Shown: one piece after another, positions 24,753-33,499 of the stretch
Numbering within the stretch: position 1 is the first letter of the stretch
Layout of the letters: the number at the start of each line of letters is the position of its first letter
NCBI GenBank assembly: GCA_017465095.1
Contig: JAFTWX010000012.1
Location: 1-64,000 of the forward strand
Reading direction: 5' to 3'
Length of the DNA stretch: 64,000 nucleotides
From: Lachnospiraceae bacterium
GTDB lineage: Bacteria; Bacillota; Clostridia; Lachnospirales; Lachnospiraceae
The notes under the pieces: model-generated
Told to the model about the DNA's origin: nothing
What the model saw: the letters and a program-made list of their open reading frames with translations, nothing else
Database searches by the model: none
Program-made: the position numbers and the translations under genes

Positions 24753-26597
24753 TTACTCCTCTTTGTTTCCTTTCAGCGCCCGAAGCGGCTTTGTCAGCTT
24801 CCAGCTGGCACTGTTTTTCAGGTCTGCAATCTGCTGCTCCCTGTTGTCTATCATAAACCGCATATCGGAAATCGTCGTCCGAAGTTCCCGGATCGCCGCC
24901 TCCGACATCGCAATCTCTTCCACACTGATTTCGGCTCCCGCATTATCCGAAAGGCCGCTTACCGACATTGCCGGAAGCTCATTTTCATACAAATACAAAA
25001 GTCCTCCCAGATGCAGTCCGTTCGTCTCAAAAGAAAGTCCTCTGTGCACACCGTCGCAGGAAGCCATGGTCCCGATACGGAGCACGCACGCTTTTCCTTC
25101 GGACGCATCAAAGCCTGTCAGGTTTATTTTCATACCGTCAGACGCTTCCGGAATCCGGTACAGATAAATCCCTTCCGGGGAACGTTTTGCTGTGACAGTC
25201 TGTTCCTCGCCTTCCGCGCTGCAAACCGTAATATTTTTCCCTTCCAGTTCTGCGAGCTGTCTTTGTATTTCCGCTGCAGTAAGCACCGGCTTACCTTCCT
25301 CATCAAAGCTGTTGCAGAGCACTTTCGCTCCCTGCTGTACATAGCGCTGGAAAGATGTTTCCATGGCAAGGAAGATCTCTTTCATCTCTCCGCTAACGCC
25401 CGCTTCCTCATAGATTCCGGCAAACACATCCTGCTCCGGGCAGTTTCTGTTTTTTGCCTCCAAATAAAAATATAAGAAACGGAACACCAAAAACTCCACC
25501 GGAACCGGAAAGTCAAAGGTCCACTCATAATCAATCACCACTGCTTTGTCGGAAAGCAAAATATTCTGACAAACCAGATCCACATCCGTCACCGCAAGTG
25601 ATTTCCATCGATAATCTTCCCATCCGTCAATCTCTCCGAACACTTTCCGGAAAGAATCTGTCATGACAAACTCCGCCAAGTCACGGTTTCTGAGACTGTC
25701 GCAGAAAGAAAGAAGTACGTCTTTCACTTCTTCGAAGCGCCCCTCTTCCAGCATCGCATCCAATCTCTGTTCCAGGCTCTCACCCTTTTCAAAGGTAAAT
25801 GTTACGCTGCCCGCTGTTTCGTCTGCCGCCAAACTATGATTTATATCACACGCTTTTCCCAGAATAGTAAGCCACTGCAAACTTTCTGCCAAAAGCGGCT
25901 CTGTCTTTTTCATGGAAAGAACATGGGCTTTTGCTGCCGGGGTAACCGCCCGCTTCACAACACCATCTTCATAAATTTCCGTGCGGATCTGCGCATCCTC
26001 CCGTCTCTCGTTGGAGAAACGCACATACATCGGATATCCGTTAAGCGGTGCCTTCGAGAGAACAAGCATATATGCATGCGCCAGATACGGATACATTCCG
26101 CCCGCTGTTACCCGGTCCGCTCCGCTGCGCTCATCAAAGGACTCCATACGCGCCCTGTCAAAATTGTAATAAACATCGTCACACTCATTTTTCCCCGGAA
26201 GTCTTTTATCTGAGAAAAATGCACACGGAAACTCCACACTCGGATACGGATAGTAACACTTGAAATATACGGTTTCGCCGCTTTCCGCCAAAGCACTTTC
26301 CAGTGCGGTAAGCAGCGGATAACCAAGCTGCGCATCCTGCTCTCCGGAAAATCCCCGGGCAAACGCATGCACGCTGAAAGGATTGTCAAAATATACAACC
26401 AGTTTCCCGGTGGCCGAAAGCAGTGCGTACAGATTTTTCACAGACACTGTTTTCTCCTCCGCTCCGGACGGTTCCCAGAAAATATAATCATACTCTGCTT
26501 CCCGAAGCGGCAAAGCCTGACCGCGCACTTCGAGCACAAGATCTGTATCCTGTATGTCAAAAAACCGTTTTAAATTTCCCTGGCGGTTCGTGCGCAT
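24753..26597 (-). CDS. Multidomain protein: methyltransferase-like remnant, kinase-like core, coiled-coil tail
   Basis: A 614-residue protein that I only partly recognise. Residues 25-160 look like part of a SAM-methyltransferase fold (DYIFWEPSG, then ATGKLVVYFDNPF) but I see no clear glycine-rich SAM loop. Residues 200-420 resemble lipopolysaccharide-type kinases: an EKGESLEQRL hinge and SLAVTDVDLVCQNILL followed by VVIDYEW, like the HxDxxxxN and D-x-x/G pairs with the His replaced. A beta-rich part (440-560) and a coiled coil (565-600) follow, ending in SASWKLTKPLRAL. That motif also ends the N-terminal coil of the next protein. The start at 26597 has GGAGGA upstream; the frame to 26624 lacks one. 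It probably modifies the glycan before export by the ABC pair just upstream. Confidence 0.6.
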   Translation of the reverse strand: MRTNRQGNLKRFFDIQDTDLVLEVRGQALPLREAEYDYIFWEPSGAEEKTVSVKNLYALLSATGKLVVYFDNPFSVHAFARGFSGEQDAQLGYPLLTALESALAESGETVYFKCYYPYPSVEFPCAFFSDKRLPGKNECDDVYYNFDRARMESFDERSGADRVTAGGMYPYLAHAYMLVLSKAPLNGYPMYVRFSNERREDAQIRTEIYEDGVVKRAVTPAAKAHVLSMKKTEPLLAESLQWLTILGKACDINHSLAADETAGSVTFTFEKGESLEQRLDAMLEEGRFEEVKDVLLSFCDSLRNRDLAEFVMTDSFRKVFGEIDGWEDYRWKSLAVTDVDLVCQNILLSDKAVVIDYEWTFDFPVPVEFLVFRFLYFYLEAKNRNCPEQDVFAGIYEEAGVSGEMKEIFLAMETSFQRYVQQGAKVLCNSFDEEGKPVLTAAEIQRQLAELEGKNITVCSAEGEEQTVTAKRSPEGIYLYRIPEASDGMKINLTGFDASEGKACVLRIGTMASCDGVHRGLSFETNGLHLGGLLYLYENELPAMSVSGLSDNAGAEISVEEIAMSEAAIRELRTTISDMRFMIDNREQQIADLKNSASWKLTKPLRALKGNKEE

Positions 26598-26639
26598 GAC
26601 TTCCTCCGTTTCCTTTTCCTGCACATATCATGCAGTCTG

Positions 26640-27932
26640 TTACACATTCTCCACGGTAATCTCCGTGTTCATATCAAAAAATCCCACCGTGTTTTTATCC
26701 GAAATCACGGAAACACTGACAAGATCGTACAATCTGTGATAAACCTTAAACTCATCTCCCACATAGCCGGTACAGCCGAGAGAAATCAGGTAATCCCCGC
26801 CCTGCAGGTTCATCTGCTGACGGTAGGTGACAATTCTCTCCTGTCCCTTTTCGCACACTCCGGTCTCCACCCTTTCAAACATGGTGTTGGTTCCGGTAAT
26901 GTCCGTTCCCTTTTTGTCCTTAATCGTGAAAGTAAAAATCGGGTCCTTTACTGTCTCATTAAAACGGAGCTTGGCTTTTACCTCAAATACCGATCCTTTC
27001 TGGATAATATTGCTGAATGCACCGTACTCATCCACCACAGCGAAATCCACAATCTCCGCCTGACGTTCTCCGTAATCAATCACATCGTCATTGATGGTAA
27101 AGTTGCGTTTCCATGCATCCGGAGCGCCTTCCTCCAGCGTCAGTTTGCTTTTGCCGGAAATATCTTCCAGCGTGTCTACATCCAGTTGGTTTACCAGAAG
27201 TTTTTTATACATATTGATCATGTCCTTCGGGTTACCCTCCGCCAACTTAACACCCTGGTTGAGCAGAATTACCCGGTCGCAATATTTTGCGATACTGGAA
27301 AGATCATGACTGACAAAAAGAATGGTTTTGCCCATCTCTTTGAACTCTTCAAATTTGTGAAAACATTTCATCTGGAAGAATACGTCTCCCACGGAAAGGG
27401 CCTCATCCACGATGAGAATTTCCGGTTCGATGTTGATTGCCACCGCAAATGCGAGGCGCACAAACATACCGGAACTGTACGTCTTCACCGGCTGATACAC
27501 AAAATCGCCGATGTCTGCAAAATCCAGAATATCCTGAAGTCTTGCGTCGATTTCCTCCTTGGAAAATCCGATCATGGTACCGTTCAAATATATATTCTCA
27601 ATACCGCTGTATTCCATGTTGAATCCGGCGCCGAGCTCCAAAAGTGCCGAGATACGGCCATCCACCGCAAGGTCTCCGCTCGTCTTGTTCAGCACGCCTG
27701 TAATAATCTTAAGGATGGTTGACTTTCCGGAACCGTTCGTTCCGATAATGCCGACGCTCTCTCCCCGATGCACATCGAAGCTGACATTTTTCAGCGCATA
27801 GTGCTCTTTGTACTTCTTGCCGCGGGAAAGTCCCAGTGACTCCTTGAGACGGTCGGAAGGTTTGTCGTAGAGCTTGTATACTTTATTTAATTCTGAAACC
27901 CGGATTACAATCGGGGCAGTATTATTTTCCAT
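26640..27932 (-). CDS. ABC transporter ATPase with polymer-binding C-terminal domain (Wzt-like)
   Basis: A 430-residue ATPase that powers export of a finished undecaprenyl-linked polysaccharide. It has a YALKNVSFDVHRGE start, Walker A GTNGSGKST, signature YSSGMFVRLAFA, Walker B EILIVDEAL and the H-loop FVSHDLSS. Residues 270-430 are a beta-sandwich like the Wzt C-terminal domain, which recognises the polymer end before export. That domain sets it apart from the 268-residue ATPase at 49374. It lies 23 bases after its permease gene. Confidence 0.93.
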   Translation of the reverse strand: MENNTAPIVIRVSELNKVYKLYDKPSDRLKESLGLSRGKKYKEHYALKNVSFDVHRGESVGIIGTNGSGKSTILKIITGVLNKTSGDLAVDGRISALLELGAGFNMEYSGIENIYLNGTMIGFSKEEIDARLQDILDFADIGDFVYQPVKTYSSGMFVRLAFAVAINIEPEILIVDEALSVGDVFFQMKCFHKFEEFKEMGKTILFVSHDLSSIAKYCDRVILLNQGVKLAEGNPKDMINMYKKLLVNQLDVDTLEDISGKSKLTLEEGAPDAWKRNFTINDDVIDYGERQAEIVDFAVVDEYGAFSNIIQKGSVFEVKAKLRFNETVKDPIFTFTIKDKKGTDITGTNTMFERVETGVCEKGQERIVTYRQQMNLQGGDYLISLGCTGYVGDEFKVYHRLYDLVSVSVISDKNTVGFFDMNTEITVENV

Positions 27933-27955
27933 AGTGTTTTCCTTTTCTATTTTGA

Positions 27956-28786
27956 CTACAGCACGTCTGCGAAGTGCGGTTTCAGGCGTTTGAATACCAC
28001 GGTTCCGAAGGCAAAAAGTAAAATAGTTACTGCCCAGAAGTAAAGGGTGAGCTGCCAGTTTTCAAAAAACCATGTCTGATCAAACAGTGACTGTCTGTAA
28101 CCGTTTACGATATAGTAGAGCGGATTGAGCTTGAAAATCGTCTCAAACGCTGTTCCTTCCATTCTTGTCATCGACCACATAATCGGGGTCGCCCACATTC
28201 CGATCTGAAGTGCGATGGCCACAATCTGGGAAAGATCCCGGAAAAAGACAACCACAGAACAGAATGTGTAACTGAGTGCCAGCACCAGAACAAACATACA
28301 AAGGCTGTAATAAATGAGCTGGACCAAATACGGGCTGAGTCCGTAACCGTAAATAAAGTAAATAATCAGCAGTACGCCCACGAAAAAAACGTGGATAAAA
28401 CATGCTGCAATAATCTTAATCAGCGGAAGAATGCTGATTTTAAATACAACCTTTTTTACAAGATAGTTGTATTCCAGAAGCGCATTTGTAGACTGGGTGA
28501 CGGCTTCCGAGAAAAAGAACCACGGAACAAGTCCGCTCGTCAGATAAATGACAAACGGAACCTCCACGCCGGACTTGAACATCTCCGGCTTTGCGCCGAA
28601 TCCTTTTTCGAACACGAACCAGTACACGAGAATCGTGATAACCGGCTGTACAAACGCCCAAATGATACCCAGGTAGGAACCTGCGTATCTTGTTTTAAAG
28701 TCATTTTTGGAAAGTTTCCAAATCAATCTTCGATTATGCCACAGTTCTTTCGGAAGTGAAAAGAACTTACTCAAAAAAGTATTCAT
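27956..28786 (-). CDS. ABC-2 type polysaccharide export permease (Wzm-like)
   Basis: A 276-residue ABC-2 permease with six membrane helices. It starts with LWHNRRLIWKLSKNDFKTRY and GSYLGIIWAFVQPV, both standard for Wzm/TagG permeases. AGGAGAA nine bases upstream sets the ATG at 28786; the longer frame to 28822 runs into the promoter leader. It is the first gene after a well-matched promoter (28835-28863), so exporter and downstream glycosyltransferases form a unit. Confidence 0.92.
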   Translation of the reverse strand: MNTFLSKFFSLPKELWHNRRLIWKLSKNDFKTRYAGSYLGIIWAFVQPVITILVYWFVFEKGFGAKPEMFKSGVEVPFVIYLTSGLVPWFFFSEAVTQSTNALLEYNYLVKKVVFKISILPLIKIIAACFIHVFFVGVLLIIYFIYGYGLSPYLVQLIYYSLCMFVLVLALSYTFCSVVVFFRDLSQIVAIALQIGMWATPIMWSMTRMEGTAFETIFKLNPLYYIVNGYRQSLFDQTWFFENWQLTLYFWAVTILLFAFGTVVFKRLKPHFADVL

Positions 28787-28834
28787 TGCTATTTTCTCCT
28801 GTTGCCTGCCGTCAGAGCGCAAACATACTTATTT

Positions 28835-28863
28835 ATCATACCATATATCCTCGGAAATATCAA
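28835..28863 (-). promoter_or_regulatory. Sigma-A promoter before the Wzm/Wzt operon
   Basis: On the minus strand TTGATA and TATGAT are 17 bases apart; each matches five of six consensus bases. They sit in the 91-base gap between two genes, about 50 bases before the permease ATG. Confidence 0.72.
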
Positions 28864-28877
28864 ATTCCTGCGGCTTC

Positions 28878-30557
28878 TTAACGGAATTTTACATAGTTTT
28901 TTTCCGAGCTGTAGGAAATAATTCTGGCCCCCAGCCGCTCCATCAATTCCACATAATGCGGTGTCGAATAATAACTCGGCTCACCGGTGTCTTTGTTTTT
29001 ATTTTCCATCAGCCAGTCCGGAGCCGCAAAAAACGCCGCTCTCGGCGCAATCGCCTCATAAAAATAATCCGGATAGGAACCGTTTCCGTGGTGCGACATC
29101 TGTACCACATCCGACTTGACATCGTCCGGATAATTGGCCAGAATCTCATCTGCAATGAGTCTTCCGATCTCACTTCCCTGTGAGTAATCCGACACCTGCG
29201 CTGCAATCTCCGCACTGTTATCCGCCGTATCCGCCAGGAAGAGAACGCTCTTGCTCTGTCCGCTCAGTTTGAACACCATGGAGCCGTCATTCATAATATT
29301 ATCACTGTGATCCAGCACCGTCTGATTGCAGGTGTGGAGCACTTTCATCTTAAGCCCGAGAATTTCCAGCTCATCTCCCGCCGAAAGCCATCTGACATTG
29401 CCAAAACGCTCCAGCCCCATCAAAAGATAGCTGTAGGTATCCTTACCTCTTTCATTTCTGGCCTGAACCTCATCATAATCCATCTCGCCGATCAATATCT
29501 GTCCGATTTCTATTTCCGTTTTGTCCCACTCGGCCTCGAGAACCGATGCCAAAACGCCGCAGTGATCATCGTGTGGATGGGTAATAATCCACGTGTGTAC
29601 GACGCCGCCTCTCTTTTTAATCTCATTGACAAGGGCCTCCGACTGCCATGCCCGGCCGCCGTCCACCACAATCATTCCGCCCTTTCCGTCGGTAATCAGG
29701 TAGCTCATGCACTGATAGTCATTCACATCCGCAAACTGCGTCATGCGGTAACGCGGAGGCCGGTCATATTTATAAACCCGGTAATTTTCGGTCTGACCGA
29801 TCATCGCAATATCATATGCATCCACATCTCCGGTCAGCGTCTGCCAGTTGCCCAGCACAAAATAATCAAATTTGCGCGCGCGCATTCTGGCTGTCAGTGT
29901 TTTTACCGGAATTGCCTCATTGTCCATGGTCATAAGCGATGCCAGTTTGTTGTACCGCTTTGTAAAAAAGTTTCCGAAATTTTTGCGCACATACCAAAGA
30001 CGGATATTGGCATTGTACATCCGGATATCTTCGCAGAGAGGTTCCGTCACAACCGCACGGGGTGCCTTGACACCGGTCAGGTTCGGCACAATCTCCTCAT
30101 CCGCCGAAAGCCCCCGGTAATCCCGCAAAATAATCTCGCTGACTTCAATGGCTTCCTGACTGATCTTTTCCGCATTTTCCGCCGGTTTGTACTCCGTGTC
30201 GGTGAACACGCTCTGCCCGCACAAAAACAGCAAAAGCAGCAGCGGCAAAAAGAGCATTTTTTTCTTTTCCGTCAGAATGGCAACGGTAAGTGCAATCAAA
30301 AACGTCGTCATCAAAAGCCAGAAAAACCGTTCAAAGACTTCCATATGCCCCGTTTTATCCAGCACAAAAAGAGAAACCGGATTGAACATGGCAACAAAAG
30401 CGGTCACCACATAATACACGTAAAAACGCATCTGGTTGCTTTTCTCTTTCCGGACCATCCACAAAAGAAGCGCACAGACAAACAGTATCCCTATGGAACC
30501 GGTACCGAAATACATATCTATTTTATCTTTCAACTCAAACAGTACGCTCACAGACAT
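28878..30557 (-). CDS. Membrane protein fused to a metallo-beta-lactamase domain
   Basis: A 559-residue protein. Three or four membrane helices fill residues 20-125, a soluble region follows (130-275), and residues 280-559 are a metallo-beta-lactamase fold with HPHDDHCG, a late MSHHGNGSYP and VLFLADTADN, as in ComEC-like hydrolases. The first 275 residues resemble the whole protein at 31640-32518, including the end strand FDYFVLGN...YRVYKY. The MBL domain is therefore an addition to that protein. Membrane topology probably puts it outside the cell. The ATG at 30557 is only one base from GGAG; a GTG at 30551 has better spacing. Substrate unknown; a phosphodiester in the wall polymer is conceivable. 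Confidence 0.75.
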   Translation of the reverse strand: MSVSVLFELKDKIDMYFGTGSIGILFVCALLLWMVRKEKSNQMRFYVYYVVTAFVAMFNPVSLFVLDKTGHMEVFERFFWLLMTTFLIALTVAILTEKKKMLFLPLLLLLFLCGQSVFTDTEYKPAENAEKISQEAIEVSEIILRDYRGLSADEEIVPNLTGVKAPRAVVTEPLCEDIRMYNANIRLWYVRKNFGNFFTKRYNKLASLMTMDNEAIPVKTLTARMRARKFDYFVLGNWQTLTGDVDAYDIAMIGQTENYRVYKYDRPPRYRMTQFADVNDYQCMSYLITDGKGGMIVVDGGRAWQSEALVNEIKKRGGVVHTWIITHPHDDHCGVLASVLEAEWDKTEIEIGQILIGEMDYDEVQARNERGKDTYSYLLMGLERFGNVRWLSAGDELEILGLKMKVLHTCNQTVLDHSDNIMNDGSMVFKLSGQSKSVLFLADTADNSAEIAAQVSDYSQGSEIGRLIADEILANYPDDVKSDVVQMSHHGNGSYPDYFYEAIAPRAAFFAAPDWLMENKNKDTGEPSYYSTPHYVELMERLGARIISYSSEKNYVKFR

Positions 30558-30563
30558 ACTCCT

Positions 30564-31631
30564 TTACATTAAAAATTTCACAACAATCAAAAGCTCCGGA
30601 ACACAGCAAAGAACGGCAGGTATCAGCTTCCACCATTTCTTTGTCACAAGGCAACCTGCCATGGTCTGGCACGCCACCATGAACACGCCGAGAAACAGCC
30701 CCGTCTCGCCCATAAACGTGCAGGCAAGTAGCGCACATGCCATCAGAAACCATCCTTTCATCTGCCGGCCGATTCCGGTCTTCTCTTCCAGAAAAACAGT
30801 CTGACCGCAAATCCAAAGAAACGGAACACCGATGGCGGCAAAAAGCGCTTTTCCCTGCCAAATACGGGTCACAAGAAAGTTTTCCGGGCTGAACACGTAA
30901 TAATTGCCGATCATATGAAGCAGCGCAAAAGCAAACATGAATTTTCCCCGCGCTTTTCCGTGGCCCTCTTTTTCCAAAAAGCTTTTTCCGATTTTATCGT
31001 ACAAAGCATAAGCCAGAGGCATGTAAAACAGCGGAAACAGATTGTGGGTAATCACCAAATGGTGGAGTCCCGAAAAGAGAGACAGCGCAGCCTGATACAC
31101 CGGCAACGCCGAAATCTTATAGCGGGCACTGATTTCCTTGACCATATTTCCGTTGTACGCATCATATTCCAAAAGATAGTCGTAAGAAAGACTCATGGAA
31201 GAAAGTCCGGAATAAAAAGCATCGTCCTTATCCGGTGTCGCCATGAGCAGAATCGCTGCAATCTGTATACCGATCAGCACGAGCGCAGCAATCATAAAAC
31301 CGTCCGGCTTTTCCAAAAGAAGATAGTTTTTCAAGTGTTTTCCGCGGATTTTGCACACGACTTCATACCCAAAGAAAAGAAGTCCCGCAAAGGCAAGCGC
31401 CAGCACAATGTACAAATACATTTGTGACACTTCCCGAAATCCCTTCCCGCGCAGCTGCATAGCCAGGGTGAGAATCTCATAAAGCGCATACGTCACCATC
31501 AGACCGGCCGCCGTCCGCACCGCCACATTGCACTTCTTCTCAGCTTCTTTTGCCGAAACCAAAATGCAGCCTACCAGAAACGGTATGACACACATATGAA
31601 AAAATACAGAAATCCCCTGTAATATCACCAT
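30564..31631 (-). CDS. Polytopic membrane protein, DUF6077-like
   Basis: A 355-residue protein with about nine membrane helices. The extracytoplasmic loop after helix four carries ATPDKDDAFY, an acidic cluster like those in GT-C transferases, and later NYYVFSPENFLVTRIWQGKA. It is distantly similar to the protein at 32509-33495 through the stretch SALPVYQAALSLFSG (LPVFYACLCDWSG there) and the region around the last third. It precedes the MBL-fusion gene by six bases. I think it belongs to the DUF6077 group common in Lachnospiraceae polysaccharide loci, but function is not known. Confidence 0.65.
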   Translation of the reverse strand: MVILQGISVFFHMCVIPFLVGCILVSAKEAEKKCNVAVRTAAGLMVTYALYEILTLAMQLRGKGFREVSQMYLYIVLALAFAGLLFFGYEVVCKIRGKHLKNYLLLEKPDGFMIAALVLIGIQIAAILLMATPDKDDAFYSGLSSMSLSYDYLLEYDAYNGNMVKEISARYKISALPVYQAALSLFSGLHHLVITHNLFPLFYMPLAYALYDKIGKSFLEKEGHGKARGKFMFAFALLHMIGNYYVFSPENFLVTRIWQGKALFAAIGVPFLWICGQTVFLEEKTGIGRQMKGWFLMACALLACTFMGETGLFLGVFMVACQTMAGCLVTKKWWKLIPAVLCCVPELLIVVKFLM

Positions 31632-31639
31632 GTTTTCTT

Positions 31640-32518
31640 CTATCCTTCCTGTCTGTAAAATAGGAGCATATGCTCCGTTCTTCCGACCGCTTCATAGCCA
31701 AGCGCCGAAAAATAACTTACAGCATCAAACTCATCGTCCTTAAAAAATTCCTCATAATCGTCAAACTGCTTCTTCGGATCGTGCAAAATCACATATTCAC
31801 AGTCCAGTTCCGCATACTGATGGGGCGGCACGGACAAAGCATCCAGCCGGTCCTTAATATTGATCGCCGTTCCGCCTACCACATCATACGCACTGTAGCA
31901 CTGATACATAGCCTGCTGCAAAGCGCTGTATTTTTCCGGAGAAACACCGATATCTTTTCCGTACAAAGGCTGGAAATCGCTGTCATACAGTCTGCTTTTC
32001 GCCATGAGCTCCTCCATACCCCAAATCCGGATTTTTCCGTCATCGCCTCTGTCTTTTGCATGGCGCAGAATCAAATCAAAGACCTCTTTTTCCTCAAGGC
32101 TGCACTCCGCCTGCCACTTTGCATCCTCGGCAGGCACGTAAGCAAAGTCACCGGTCACCGCCAAAAGAACGAAGAAACCGGCCAGCAATCCGGCCATTCT
32201 GCCTTTTCCTTCTTTCCGCGCCGCCTCCAGCGCCATGACCGCTGCAATCACCATGACCGGAACCATCATCTGCACATGGCTCAGCTCATAGTAGCCGGAA
32301 AGCTGCGGACAAAGCTTTGTCACCGCCGCATAGACAGGTGGACACAAAAAGAGCAAATAGGCAATTACGCCGTACAAAGATAAAAACAAATAATTGCGTG
32401 CTTTCTTTTCATCCCTGTCTTTATACATAAGGCAAAGCACAAACAGGAAAAAAAGCGCCGCCAGGAAAAGTCCCCAATATTTGTCCTCCATTTTCATAAA
32501 GAGCAAAATTACTTCCAT
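31640..32518 (-). CDS. Membrane protein with C-terminal soluble domain, partner of 32509-33495
   Basis: A 292-residue protein with four membrane helices in the first 130 residues and a soluble alpha/beta domain after. It is the short counterpart of the MBL-fusion protein: similar helix pattern, an IRIWGMEELMAKSRLYDSD block and a CEYVILHD...MLLFYRQE end strand. AAGGAGGGG sets the ATG at 32518, overlapping the upstream stop by ten bases. The upstream gene ends where this begins in topology, so the two may be a split version of one larger GT-C-like membrane protein. Function unknown. Confidence 0.6.
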   Translation of the reverse strand: MEVILLFMKMEDKYWGLFLAALFFLFVLCLMYKDRDEKKARNYLFLSLYGVIAYLLFLCPPVYAAVTKLCPQLSGYYELSHVQMMVPVMVIAAVMALEAARKEGKGRMAGLLAGFFVLLAVTGDFAYVPAEDAKWQAECSLEEKEVFDLILRHAKDRGDDGKIRIWGMEELMAKSRLYDSDFQPLYGKDIGVSPEKYSALQQAMYQCYSAYDVVGGTAINIKDRLDALSVPPHQYAELDCEYVILHDPKKQFDDYEEFFKDDEFDAVSYFSALGYEAVGRTEHMLLFYRQEG

Positions 32519-33495
32519 GGGTTACCCCTCCTTTCCGCCAGGAAAGAAACAAGCACACTCAGCCCGTAAACAAGCAGCATAAACACCGCAATCATTCCCG
32601 CCGCCGAAACACCGACGAGAAATACCCCGTTGACAAAAATCAGCAAAGGCCAAACTATGTTTTCTTTCCTCTTAAGCGCCAGAAAAAGAAGCGGAAGAAG
32701 GATACAGGAAAATATCGTCTTCGCCTCATAAGGAAAATGCAAAAGTCCGTAGGACGTATTCATGTACGCTGCATTTCCGCACAGGGTAATCACGGCAAAC
32801 AAAAGCCATGCGCCTGCATTTTTTTCCTTTTCTTCCCCCAAAAACAAGTCCGCAAACAGTGAAATCACAAGGAATGCAGAAAATAAAACAACAAACGGTA
32901 TCACCGAAAACAAAAGCTTCGCCGGAGAAAGACCGCTCCAGTCACAAAGACAGGCATAAAATACCGGAAGATTGCAAATCTGCGCCTTCCAGTTCCCTTC
33001 CCACTGCGCCGCCTCGGCCGTCATCACATTGACTCCGTTAAGCATTCCGGTATCCAGAATGGTAACTACTCTGTCCGGCGCCGAAAACTCTGCCTCCATC
33101 GGGAACGGACGCACGACATAAAGCGCTCCGACCAAAAGAAAAGCAAGCACGCAGACCGCCATCCGCCAATCCGGCTTTCGCTTCAAATCCCGCAGCATCC
33201 CCGCCATGCACTCCCGATATTTTTTCATGCGCCAAATGCAAAGTGCGCATCCGGCCGCCAGTCCGAGAAAGACCAAAAGCACAATCTTCGAAAAGACGGA
33301 AAAATCCACACCCTTGCGGACGCCGAAAAAGGCCATGACAGAAAACAAACCGCCGCACAACAAACAGCCGTACAAGAATATACGGCTTACGGTTTCCTTT
33401 TTTCCCTTCCCGGTGCAGGACAAAAGAAGTCCTCCCGGCAGCAAAGGATAAAGGAGCAATATGCAAAACAATACTATCATTCGGATAATATCCAT
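32509..33495 (-). CDS. Polytopic membrane protein, DUF6077-like
   Basis: A 328-residue protein with about nine membrane helices and an acidic first large loop (MEAEFSAPDRVVTI). It is similar in layout to the protein at 30564-31631. AGAAAGG precedes the ATG at 33495; the frame to 33558 overlaps the next gene. With the 31640 gene it forms the first of two tandem gene pairs. A GT-C-like role in the polymer pathway is the best guess; no sequence motif proves it. Confidence 0.6.
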   Translation of the reverse strand: MDIIRMIVLFCILLLYPLLPGGLLLSCTGKGKKETVSRIFLYGCLLCGGLFSVMAFFGVRKGVDFSVFSKIVLLVFLGLAAGCALCIWRMKKYRECMAGMLRDLKRKPDWRMAVCVLAFLLVGALYVVRPFPMEAEFSAPDRVVTILDTGMLNGVNVMTAEAAQWEGNWKAQICNLPVFYACLCDWSGLSPAKLLFSVIPFVVLFSAFLVISLFADLFLGEEKEKNAGAWLLFAVITLCGNAAYMNTSYGLLHFPYEAKTIFSCILLPLLFLALKRKENIVWPLLIFVNGVFLVGVSAAGMIAVFMLLVYGLSVLVSFLAERRGNPWK

Positions 33496-33499
33496 CTTC

